DNA from: Bog-473 sp963756025
GTDB taxonomy: Bacteria > Actinomycetota > Acidimicrobiia > Acidimicrobiales > RAAP-2
Direction of reading: 5' to 3'
NCBI GenBank assembly: GCA_963756025.1
Contig: CAVWMF010000006.1
Coordinates: 930,001-994,000, forward strand
DNA: 64,000 bases
Shown: positions 17,513 to 24,773 of the stretch, piece by piece
How positions within the stretch are numbered: position 1 is the first letter of the stretch
How the letters are laid out: every line of letters starts with the position of its first letter
Made by a program: the position numbers and the translations under genes
Notes under the pieces: model-generated
What the model saw: the letters and a program-made list of their open reading frames with translations, nothing else
Told to the model about the DNA's origin: nothing
The model's database searches: none

Positions 17513-18190
17513 CTACCGGGCCACGGGCAGCCGCACGAGCCCGGCCATCACGGCCATCATCACGACGCGGAACCGCTGGCGCTCGATGGCCGGATCGGGG
17601 GCGCGGGCCATGCCCAGGACGCCCGCCGTCACGGCCCCGAAAAGGACGTGGGCCAGCATGTCGAGATCGTCGACCACCAGCACGCCGGCCGCCGCCGCGC
17701 GATCCAGAAGGCGGCGTATCACCTCGATCTCGTAGCGTTCCCCGCATGCCCACCAGTCCTCGAAGCCCAGCGCCGACGGGCCCTCGACCCAGCACAACCG
17801 GCGGTAGATCGGATCCGAGATCGTCTCCAGGAAGGCGTCGATGGCAGCGACGATCCCGCTCCACGCATCGGATGCGGTTGCGCCCGCCAGCGTGACGGAG
17901 CCCACGCTGTGCTCCTGCTGACGCTCCAGAACGGCCAGGAACAGCTCGCGCTTCGAGGTGAAGTGGTGGTAGATCGCCCCCTTCGTGACGCGGGCCCGCT
18001 GGGCCACGTGGTCGAGAGAGGTGGCGACGAAGCCATTCTCGAAAAAGCAGGCGGAGGCACTGTCCAGCAAGGCCTCATAGGTGGCCTCGGCGTACTCTTC
18101 CCGACGGGAGCGAACCGTCTCCCCAGTGTGCATAAGTCCAGGCCACCCCGCATCGGCCCCACGCCCGATTGCCTTGACTTCTTCGGACAC
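17513..18190 (-). CDS. TetR-family repressor divergent from an MMPL exporter
   Basis: A 225-residue regulator with the TetR helix-turn-helix at about residues 40-85 (TSLDHVAQRARVTKGAIYHH, then the FTSKRELFLAVL helix) and a variable ligand-binding C-terminal half. Starting at GTG 18190 gives an N-terminal extension, but this GTG is seven bases after a -10-like TAGTAT and has no Shine-Dalgarno sequence, so a leaderless start is likely; ATG 18133 is the alternative. It is divergent from the MMPL gene with 19 bp between start codons, and almost certainly controls it and itself. Confidence 0.85.
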   Translation of the reverse strand: MSEEVKAIGRGADAGWPGLMHTGETVRSRREEYAEATYEALLDSASACFFENGFVATSLDHVAQRARVTKGAIYHHFTSKRELFLAVLERQQEHSVGSVTLAGATASDAWSGIVAAIDAFLETISDPIYRRLCWVEGPSALGFEDWWACGERYEIEVIRRLLDRAAAAGVLVVDDLDMLAHVLFGAVTAGVLGMARAPDPAIERQRFRVVMMAVMAGLVRLPVAR

Positions 18191-18216
18191 TCTCAGGATA
18201 CTACATACCGTGAGTA
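18174..18216. promoter_or_regulatory. overlapping divergent promoters and candidate TetR operator
   Basis: On the plus strand TTGACT (18174-18179), a 17-bp spacer and GATACT (18197-18202) end seven bases before GTG 18210 of the MMPL gene. On the minus strand TAGTAT (18203-18198) ends seven bases before GTG 18190 of tetR. An imperfect dyad TACT-N10-AGTA (18199-18216) covers both -10 elements and both start sites and is a candidate operator. The layout (6 bp, 7-bp core, 6 bp) equals that at 4156-4174. Confidence 0.55.
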
Positions 18217-20501
18217 GGTTCCCGCGGCATGCGAAGCCGACTCCGCCCCCGACCGAGCGTGCGCTCCGTCACGTGGCCCGGGCCACGATCAGGTACCGAA
18301 AGGTCATCGTGGTGGTCACCGGGCTCTTCGTCGTGCTGGCAGGGCTGCTGGGGGGGAATGTCGCGTCGAAGCTCTCCCGGGGAGGATTCGACGTCTCGTC
18401 GGAGCAGTCGGTGCGTGCGGCGACCGTCCTCGCCTCGGAATTCCACAACGGCTCGGACAACATCCTCATCCTGGTCCACGCGACGTCGGGCACCATCGAC
18501 AGCGCTCCCGTGAAGTCCGCCGGTACCGACCTGACGAAGCAGTTGGCGGCGCAGCCCCACGTGACCAACGTCATGTCCTATTGGAGCGCGGAGTCCCGCG
18601 GCCTCCTGGGTATCCCCGACCACCGGTACGCCATGATCGTCGGACGCATCACCGGGAATCAAGACCAGATCACGGACCGGGAACCGGTCATCGCCGCCGC
18701 ATTGAAGACCCCGGACCGCAGCATCACCTTTGCCGTCGGTGGCCTCGGTGCCGCGTTCCATGAAGTCGACTCGGTGGTCGAACGCGATCTGCTGCATGCC
18801 GAGGCGTTCGCCGTACCGCTCACCCTCCTGCTCCTCTTGTTCGTGTTCGGTTCGCTCGTCGCTGCCGCCATGCCCCTCACGATCGGCGCCGTGGCGGTCG
18901 TCGGCACGCTGCTCGTGCTCCGGATCCTCAACGGCATCACACCGGTCTCGATCTACGCGGTGAACCTGGCCACCGTCCTGGGACTGGGCCTGGCCATCGA
19001 TTACAGCCTCTTCATCGTCAGCAGGTTTCGTGAAGAGCTGCTGGCCGGGCACGACACCCCCACCGCGCTGGAGGAGACGATGGCGCACGCCGGGCGGACC
19101 GTGGCCGGTAGTGCCCTCACCATGGCTGCGGCGGCCGGCGCCCTCCTGGTCTTCCCGCTCGTCTTCCTGCGCTCGTTCGCCTACTCGGGTATCGCGGTCG
19201 TGCTCCTCGCTGGCGGGGCGGCCTTGATCGTGCTCCCCGCCGTGCTCGCCCTCCTGGGCCCGCGGATCAATTCCCTCACCGTGTGGCGCCGTTCGGTCCG
19301 CCCACCGCTCGACGGCTTCTGGTCCAGGTCGGCGCGGGCCATCATGCGCCGGCCGGTCATCGTCATCCTCGCGGTCGCGGTGGTCCTGGCCGTCATGGCC
19401 ACGCCGTTCGTCCATCTCCGCTTGGGCTACCTCGACGATCGGGTACTCGCCCCTTCGGACCAGGTCCGGCAGGTGGACGACAAGCTGCGGGCCGAATTCG
19501 GTCAAGGACAGACCGACGTGATCGACGTCGTGGTGCCGGACGCCGGAGCGACCACGGCGACGGAGGAGGCGGCCTACGCAACCCACCTGTCGCAACTTCC
19601 CGACGTGGAGAGCGTCGATTCCTCCAGCGGCATCTACGTCAGCGGCACCCACTACGCCGCACCGGCCGGCTACATGGCCCAATTCCACCGGGGCAACGGG
19701 ATCTGGTACTCGGTGGTCCCGATGGGTGACGGCCTGTCGTCGGAAGGAGAGACGCTCGTCCACGCCATCCGGGACGGCCCGGCTCCGTTCGCCGTGCTCG
19801 TGGGTGGTACCCCCGCCAGCCTGGTCGACTCGACTGCCGTGATCAACCACTACCTACCTCTGGCCGTCCTGATCGTGGTGGGAGCGACGTTCCTGATCCT
19901 GCTCTTCCTCTTCCGCTCGCTCTTCATCCCCCTGAAAGCCTTGGTGCTCAGCGTGATCAGCCTGTCGGCCACCTTCGGCGTCATGGTGTGGATCTTTCAG
20001 GAAGGGCACCTGTCGAGGCTGCTGGATTTCACGCCGACGGGGACGCTCATCGACACCATGCCCATCTTGATGTTCTGCGTCGCCTTCGGCCTGTCGATGG
20101 ACTACGAGGTCTTCCTGGTCTCGCGCATGAAGGAGCTCCACGACAACGGGGCGGGCAACGACGCGGCGATCGCGGGCGGCATGCAGCAGACCGGTCGGAT
20201 CATCACTGCGGCGGCCCTGCTGATGAGCATCATCTTCCTCAGCCTGTTGAGCAGCAGTATCTCGTTCATCAAGCTGTTCGCCGTCGGTCTGGCCCTCGCG
20301 GTGCTGATGGACGCCTTCGTCATCCGGGGCATGCTGGTGCCGGCCATCATGACGCTGGCGGAGGACGCCAACTGGTGGGCCCCTTCGTTCATGCGCAAGG
20401 TCGCCCCGCGCCCCCGCCCGGTCCATCGGCCACTTGTCAAGGTGCCCTCCGAGTCCGCCGTGACGGGCCCGACCGCGCAGCCTGACGCCGGCGCATCCTG
20501 A
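18210..20501 (+). CDS. MMPL-family RND-type exporter
   Basis: A 763-residue inner-membrane protein of the MMPL (mycobacterial membrane protein large) family, which exports lipids or hydrophobic compounds using the proton gradient. It has the duplicated RND layout: one helix near residues 28-48, a first outer domain, five helices, then the second half repeating this. The two conserved Asp-Tyr pairs of the proton relay are in GLGLAIDYSLFIVSRFREE and FGLSMDYEVFLVSRMKE. The start at GTG 18210 is supported by a leaderless promoter. Control by the divergent TetR suggests an inducible efflux pump; the substrate is unknown. Confidence 0.9.
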   Translation: MSRFPRHAKPTPPPTERALRHVARATIRYRKVIVVVTGLFVVLAGLLGGNVASKLSRGGFDVSSEQSVRAATVLASEFHNGSDNILILVHATSGTIDSAPVKSAGTDLTKQLAAQPHVTNVMSYWSAESRGLLGIPDHRYAMIVGRITGNQDQITDREPVIAAALKTPDRSITFAVGGLGAAFHEVDSVVERDLLHAEAFAVPLTLLLLLFVFGSLVAAAMPLTIGAVAVVGTLLVLRILNGITPVSIYAVNLATVLGLGLAIDYSLFIVSRFREELLAGHDTPTALEETMAHAGRTVAGSALTMAAAAGALLVFPLVFLRSFAYSGIAVVLLAGGAALIVLPAVLALLGPRINSLTVWRRSVRPPLDGFWSRSARAIMRRPVIVILAVAVVLAVMATPFVHLRLGYLDDRVLAPSDQVRQVDDKLRAEFGQGQTDVIDVVVPDAGATTATEEAAYATHLSQLPDVESVDSSSGIYVSGTHYAAPAGYMAQFHRGNGIWYSVVPMGDGLSSEGETLVHAIRDGPAPFAVLVGGTPASLVDSTAVINHYLPLAVLIVVGATFLILLFLFRSLFIPLKALVLSVISLSATFGVMVWIFQEGHLSRLLDFTPTGTLIDTMPILMFCVAFGLSMDYEVFLVSRMKELHDNGAGNDAAIAGGMQQTGRIITAAALLMSIIFLSLLSSSISFIKLFAVGLALAVLMDAFVIRGMLVPAIMTLAEDANWWAPSFMRKVAPRPRPVHRPLVKVPSESAVTGPTAQPDAGAS

Positions 20502-20518
20502 CGCAGGCCGCCGGAATT

Positions 20519-20558
20519 GACAGGGGCCGGATCGGTTGTCCGATCCGGCCCGCCTGTC
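20519..20558 (+). terminator. strong hairpin after the MMPL gene
   Basis: A 12-bp perfect stem (GGGCCGGATCGG, 20524-20535, with its complement at 20540-20551) closes a TTGT loop. It extends through a small bulge to GACAGG/CCTGTC. It lies 18 bp past the MMPL stop and also beyond the end of the convergent small gene, so it may stop both transcripts. There is no U-run. Confidence 0.65.
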
Positions 20559-20610
20559 ATCTCATTCGGGAAAGGGGGGTTTCCCTAATGAAGCTTTCTG
20601 GTCAGTCAGG

Positions 20611-20802
20611 TCAAGGGGAGCCGAGAAGCCCTTTCAGGCCGGACCCGAAGGCACCGACCAGAAGGGCCACGGCCAAGGCGACCAGCGCCATCAGGAAGGC
20701 GTAGTGGACGGTCGACACACCTTGTTCGGAGTGCGTTCGCCGGAACAGTGAGCCGTACGCGCCCTGGGCCAAGAAGACTCCGCGCAGGACCCGTTCCGTC
20801 AC
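20611..20802 (-). CDS. Flp/TadE-like small pilin-type membrane protein
   Basis: A 63-residue protein with a short charged N-terminus and one hydrophobic helix. The junction EQGVSTVHYAFLMALVALAV resembles the Flp type IVb pilin processing region (Gly followed by a segment with Glu5-Tyr6 and a hydrophobic helix), but position 5 is His instead of Glu. A GAAGGAGAAGGAG stretch upstream gives a well-spaced ribosome binding site for GTG 20802. No tad secretion genes are present in the window, so either the pilin apparatus lies elsewhere or the protein is only pilin-like. Confidence 0.5.
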   Translation of the reverse strand: MTERVLRGVFLAQGAYGSLFRRTHSEQGVSTVHYAFLMALVALAVALLVGAFGSGLKGLLGSP

Positions 20803-21168
20803 AACTCCTTCTCCTTCACTCTTAGCTGACCATGCGTTCGTTCTCTGACTACCTCGTTTCTCGAGGGAGGTGCCTACCGGTACACGTGGAAGACGGCGCC
20901 GCTTCAGTCGAATCCCGAGGAGTCCGACGCAGCCACCCCGCTTCACTGCGACAACCCTTGTGCACACCCCCCGCACTCGATGACAACGAGCTTCACCACG
21001 ACTTTACCCGCCTCCCCCGCGGAAAAAACGCACGACAAGAGATGCAACCAACCCGCTACCGCATTGCAATGGGATTGCAGCGTTCGCTCAACTTTCGTGC
21101 CACATTCACGGCGTCCGACCCTGCATCGAGCGCTCCGGCGCAACGACGACGCCCGGTGCGGGAGCTGC
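20803..21168. other. intergenic region, no gene seen
   Basis: About 365 bp between the pilin-like gene and the L,D-transpeptidase gene, both on the minus strand. It is less GC-rich than its surroundings and contains the 10-bp palindrome CATTGCAATG (21062-21071). It presumably carries the promoter of the small gene and the 3' end of the transpeptidase transcript. No open frame with coding bias or RNA fold was recognised. Confidence 0.45.
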
Positions 21169-22683
21169 CTAGTCGACGGTGACGACCGAGCCCAACGTCA
21201 TGTAGGCCCACGCTGCCGCGGCGCCGGCGAGTGGGAGCTCCACGCAGCCCAGACTCTGCGGATCGCCGTAGGAAGTGCGGGGCATGTAGTGCAACGCGTC
21301 CCCGCCGTTGAAGTACGCTACGAACTGCACCGGATCGGCGTACGTGGAACCGTTCGGGTTCGTGCCCCGCATGACCTGATTGCGCAAGCGTTCGTAAACG
21401 GGGAAGGACCCGAGTGCCGTCGGTGTCCCGGCGCCGCCCGTGTTGGCGGGAGAGGTCACGACGACGACCCCGTTGTGCCAGACGGTGAGGGACTCGGGGA
21501 ACGACTCGCTTGCCACCGCATACGAGTAGCCGTACGGATTCGCGTCGGGTCCGGTGGGATTGGCGGCGGCCGCTTGGAGGGCGGCGATCTCACTGTTGGA
21601 GATGGCACCGTTGGTCGTGAGCCCGGCCACCGACTCGAACGCCATGATGGCGCCCTTGGCGATCGCCCCGTTCTGTCCGGGCACCCAGAGGGCCTGCAAC
21701 GGCGCCGGAGGCGCCCACAGCCACTGGAACCCTGTCGGCGACCAGCTCAATGGCAGGTACCCGAGTCCGGCCAGCACCTCTTCCTGGCCGAGCACCGTGG
21801 TGAGGGGATCTGTCGCCCCGTAGGCGATCCAATAGCCACCGGGGCGAGCGGCCATGCCGACGACGGGGGCCGTCAAGGGGGCGCCTGTCCCTGACCCGTA
21901 GAAGGGGGCGTCGCCGAAGTCGAAGATGCCACCGTCGGAGGCCACCATGCGGTAGCCGCCGTTGTCCGCGGTCGCAGTGATGCCGACGACGGGCTTGTTC
22001 AACACGATGTTGCCCGTGGAGCCGTAGAACTGGGCGTCCCCGAAGGTGAACACGCCCCCGTCGGCCGCCACCAACCAGTAGCCGCGGCCGTCACCGGTTG
22101 CGGCCATGCCGACCACCGGCTTGTTGAGGACCATGGCTCCGGTGGAGCCGTGGAACTGCGCATCGCCGAAACTGAAGATGCCCCCGTCGGCGGCCACCAG
22201 CCAATAGCCGTGACCGTCACTGGTCGGGGCCATGCCGACCACCGGCTTGTTGAGGACCATGGCGCCGGTGGAGCCGTAGAACTGGGCGTCGCCGAAACTG
22301 AAGATGCCCCCGTCGGAGGCCACCAGCCAGTAGCCGTGACCGGACGGCGTGCCGTGGATGCCGACGATCGGGGCACGCAGAGGAATGGTGACAGAGCCGA
22401 GGTTCGCAGCATCTCCCTCGGCGCTCACCTGGCCGCTGGCCGTCGTGGCCCAGTAGCCGTTCCCGTCGGGCGTCGACGCGATGCCCGTCAAGGGGCCGGT
22501 CAGGGTCTGGTCGGCTACCGTCGTCGCGGCGGATCCGAACCCGAGAACGAAGTTCTGTGTGGCGGGGGGCGCCACCGCGGCCGACGGTGAGAGGTTGCCG
22601 GCCAGGAGGACCATTCCGGACACCAGGAGCGCCGCCATCACCGTCGCGACACCGCGAGGCAGGACGGATCGTAGGTCTGACAT
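21169..22683 (-). CDS. secreted repeat protein with L,D-transpeptidase (YkuD)-like C-terminus
   Basis: A 504-residue exported protein with a signal peptide or membrane anchor (about residues 13-38, ending SPSAAVA). Residues 76-285 hold five repeats of about 42 residues with the pattern GYWLVASDGGIFSFGDAQFY, likely a beta-propeller-like wall- or sugar-binding module. Residues 300-504 resemble a YkuD L,D-transpeptidase. Candidate catalytic residues are His465 (ALHYMPRTS) and Cys480 in SLGCVELP; the usual SHGCxR is altered at the His and Arg positions. Members with the active Cys crosslink peptidoglycan. The ATG has GGGAG upstream. The repeats are typical of Acidimicrobiia. Confidence 0.75.
   Translation of the reverse strand: MSDLRSVLPRGVATVMAALLVSGMVLLAGNLSPSAAVAPPATQNFVLGFGSAATTVADQTLTGPLTGIASTPDGNGYWATTASGQVSAEGDAANLGSVTIPLRAPIVGIHGTPSGHGYWLVASDGGIFSFGDAQFYGSTGAMVLNKPVVGMAPTSDGHGYWLVAADGGIFSFGDAQFHGSTGAMVLNKPVVGMAATGDGRGYWLVAADGGVFTFGDAQFYGSTGNIVLNKPVVGITATADNGGYRMVASDGGIFDFGDAPFYGSGTGAPLTAPVVGMAARPGGYWIAYGATDPLTTVLGQEEVLAGLGYLPLSWSPTGFQWLWAPPAPLQALWVPGQNGAIAKGAIMAFESVAGLTTNGAISNSEIAALQAAAANPTGPDANPYGYSYAVASESFPESLTVWHNGVVVVTSPANTGGAGTPTALGSFPVYERLRNQVMRGTNPNGSTYADPVQFVAYFNGGDALHYMPRTSYGDPQSLGCVELPLAGAAAAWAYMTLGSVVTVD
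21838..22458 (-). repeat. in-frame tandem repeat of about 126 bp encoding GYWLVASDGG-type units
   Basis: Five units spaced 41, 42, 42, 42 and 40 codons apart. Units 2-4 are very similar at DNA level, the outer ones diverged, which suggests expansion by duplication within the gene. They encode the propeller-like part of the secreted transpeptidase. Confidence 0.85.
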
Positions 22684-22793
22684 GGTGCTCCCGTTGAACG
22701 AATGAGGCTGGCGGATCGAACAGTTCACCGGGAACGATACCTCCCGCTCCCGACGGAGCACACGCGCACCCGGCAGTGACCGTGGGCTGCCGT

Positions 22794-24158
22794 TCAGGCG
22801 GCCACGACCCTGACGTTGCGGGCTTCTTCGCCCTTGCGCCCGGGCGCCACGGTGAACTCCACCGTGAGCCCCTCGGCCAGGCCCTGGCGCTCGTCCCCTT
22901 CGATCTGCGAATGGTGCACGAAGAGGTCCTCGCCGCCTTCTCGAGCCAGGAATCCGTAGCCGCGGGCGCCGTTGAAGAACTTCACCGTGCCCGTCATGGT
23001 GGAGTCGGCACCCTTCTCACGCCGCGGGGAGGCCTTGGGTGCCATGGGCGAGGAGAAGGGGGCGAGGAGGCCGAGCTCCATGCCGAGCGCCCGTTGGACG
23101 CCCTGTATCTCCTTGCGCTGCTCGTCGGTCACCAGCGACACGACGGTGCCCGTTCGGCCGGCGCGCCCGGTACGACCCGAGCGGTGCACGTAGTCCGTGT
23201 GATCCGCCGGTGGATCGAAATGGACGACGCACGGAAGGTCGTCGACATGGATCCCGCGGGCCACCACATCGGTGGCGACGAGCGCGTCGGCTTTTCCCTT
23301 GGCAAAGGAATCGAGTGCACGCTCGCGCTGTCCCTGCGTCCGATCGCCGTGCATGGGGACCGCACGGACACCTTCGGCCTGCAGCTGCCGCACGACGCGG
23401 TCGGCGCCCCTTTTGGTCCGGCAGAAGACGAAGGCCTGTCCGTGCTGGGAGACGAGCTTCGCCGTGATCGCCACGCGCTCGGCCCGGTCGACTTTCCAGA
23501 AGTGATGGGTGACGTCGCTCTTCTCTTCTTCGGCCGTCTCGATGTTGACCCGCACCGGATCATGCTGGTAGCTGCGGATGATGGCCTCGACTTCACGGCC
23601 GATCGTGGCCGAGAAGAGCATGACCTGGCGCTTGGCCGACGTTTGGTCCAGGAGGCGACGAACGGCGGGCAGGAAGCCCATGTCGGACATGCGGTCCGCT
23701 TCGTCCAGCACGACCGTCGTCACGTCGTCGAGCATGACGTCGCCCCGCTCGATGAGGTCCTCGAGCCGTCCGGGACAGGCGACGACCACGTTGACGCCCT
23801 TATGGAGGGCCCGGCACTGGTCGCGGTAGCCGGTGCCGCCGAAAATGGAGACCACCCGCTGGCTGTCACGACCGAGGAGTGAACCGAGCACGGCGTGCAC
23901 CTGCGAGGCGAGCTCACGGGTCGGCACGAGGATGAGGGCCCGAGGGCGGCGTGGCCGCGATTGGGTCATATTGGCCACGATCGGCATCCCGAAGGCAAGT
24001 GTCTTGCCCGAGCCCGTGGGGGCTTTGCCACAGATGTCCCGGCCGGCGAGGGCGGCAGGAATCGTGGCTGTCTGGATCGGAAGCGGGCTGGTGATGCCCA
24101 ACTTCTGCAAGCGCGCGTGTATATCCGCGGAAACACCAAGGTCAGTAAAGGAAGTAAT
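22794..24158 (-). CDS. DEAD-box RNA helicase with C-terminal cold-shock domain
   Basis: A 454-residue ATP-dependent RNA helicase. The N-terminal RecA lobe has the Q motif (LGITSPLPIQ), Walker A APTGSGKT (46-53), VPTRELA, DEAD in VVLDEADRM and SAT. The second lobe has VATDVVARGI and HRSGRTGRAGRTG. After a basic linker, the last 66 residues form a cold-shock domain with RNP-like GYGFL and DLFVHHS. The fusion joins unwinding to single-strand RNA binding. The best start by family alignment is an ATT codon at 24158, seven bases after GGAG; no ATG, GTG or TTG occurs nearby in frame. Alternatives (GTG near 24278, ATG 24356) would add unrelated sequence. Confidence 0.85.
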   Translation of the reverse strand: MTSFTDLGVSADIHARLQKLGITSPLPIQTATIPAALAGRDICGKAPTGSGKTLAFGMPIVANMTQSRPRRPRALILVPTRELASQVHAVLGSLLGRDSQRVVSIFGGTGYRDQCRALHKGVNVVVACPGRLEDLIERGDVMLDDVTTVVLDEADRMSDMGFLPAVRRLLDQTSAKRQVMLFSATIGREVEAIIRSYQHDPVRVNIETAEEEKSDVTHHFWKVDRAERVAITAKLVSQHGQAFVFCRTKRGADRVVRQLQAEGVRAVPMHGDRTQGQRERALDSFAKGKADALVATDVVARGIHVDDLPCVVHFDPPADHTDYVHRSGRTGRAGRTGTVVSLVTDEQRKEIQGVQRALGMELGLLAPFSSPMAPKASPRREKGADSTMTGTVKFFNGARGYGFLAREGGEDLFVHHSQIEGDERQGLAEGLTVEFTVAPGRKGEEARNVRVVAA

Positions 24159-24382
24159 GACGAAACTCCAGTCGAGTGATGAACGGCCTACTCGAAGGAA
24201 GTCTCGAACGGGCCCCGGTGAACGATGGCTCAGCGGCGTTGAGCATGTTAGCAGAGCGCTGGCCGGTCCAGGACGCACCGGGCTCCCGGTCCCTCTGCCG
24301 GCGGACGTGCGCATCGTGGCGGGACGGCGTGTGTCACAACCCGATGCGACCATCATCGGGGTAACGGTGAGGAGGACCCCCG

Positions 24383-24739
24383 ATGTCGGTGTGCCAATAC
24401 TGCAACGGCGAAATGAAGGACGAGATCAGCTGCAGGCCCGACGCGCTGATGCTTGGCGGCGTGACCGTCCACCCCATCCCTTGGGGGGCAGAGGACTTCA
24501 GCAAGGGTCGGCACATCGACTTCTGCTGCCCGGATTGTGGAACGCCGCCCGGAGGTGTCCACCATCCCGGTTGTTGCATTGAACGATGCCCGGGGTGCCT
24601 CGGTCAGGCACTCGGGTGCCCCTGTTTCGACGACGAGCCCGAGGACGAGCCCACACGTCCCCCGACGCGGGTCGTTCGCTCCGTGAGGTATCGCCCGTTG
24701 TGTCGCACCCACCGCTTCGGGCGGCATCGCTTGCCCTGA
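24383..24739 (+). CDS. small Cys-rich putative zinc-binding protein
   Basis: A 118-residue protein preceded by a GAGGAG ribosome binding site ten bases from ATG 24383. It has several metal-binding-like pairs: CQYC near the N-terminus, CCPDC in the middle, CC then CPGC, and CPC, followed by an acidic stretch (DDEPEDEPT) and a basic tail. The family is not recognised. It lies divergent from the helicase gene and convergent with dxs2. Zinc binding is inferred only from the cysteine spacing. Confidence 0.6.
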   Translation: MSVCQYCNGEMKDEISCRPDALMLGGVTVHPIPWGAEDFSKGRHIDFCCPDCGTPPGGVHHPGCCIERCPGCLGQALGCPCFDDEPEDEPTRPPTRVVRSVRYRPLCRTHRFGRHRLP

Positions 24740-24773
24740 TCGGTCCCCGGGTCACCGAAGGCGGAGCCTCGGT

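Noticed and set aside
21838..22458. Regularly spaced repeats as a CRISPR array
   Set aside because: The repeats are about 126 bp, in frame and encode a known type of protein repeat; there are no short unique spacers.
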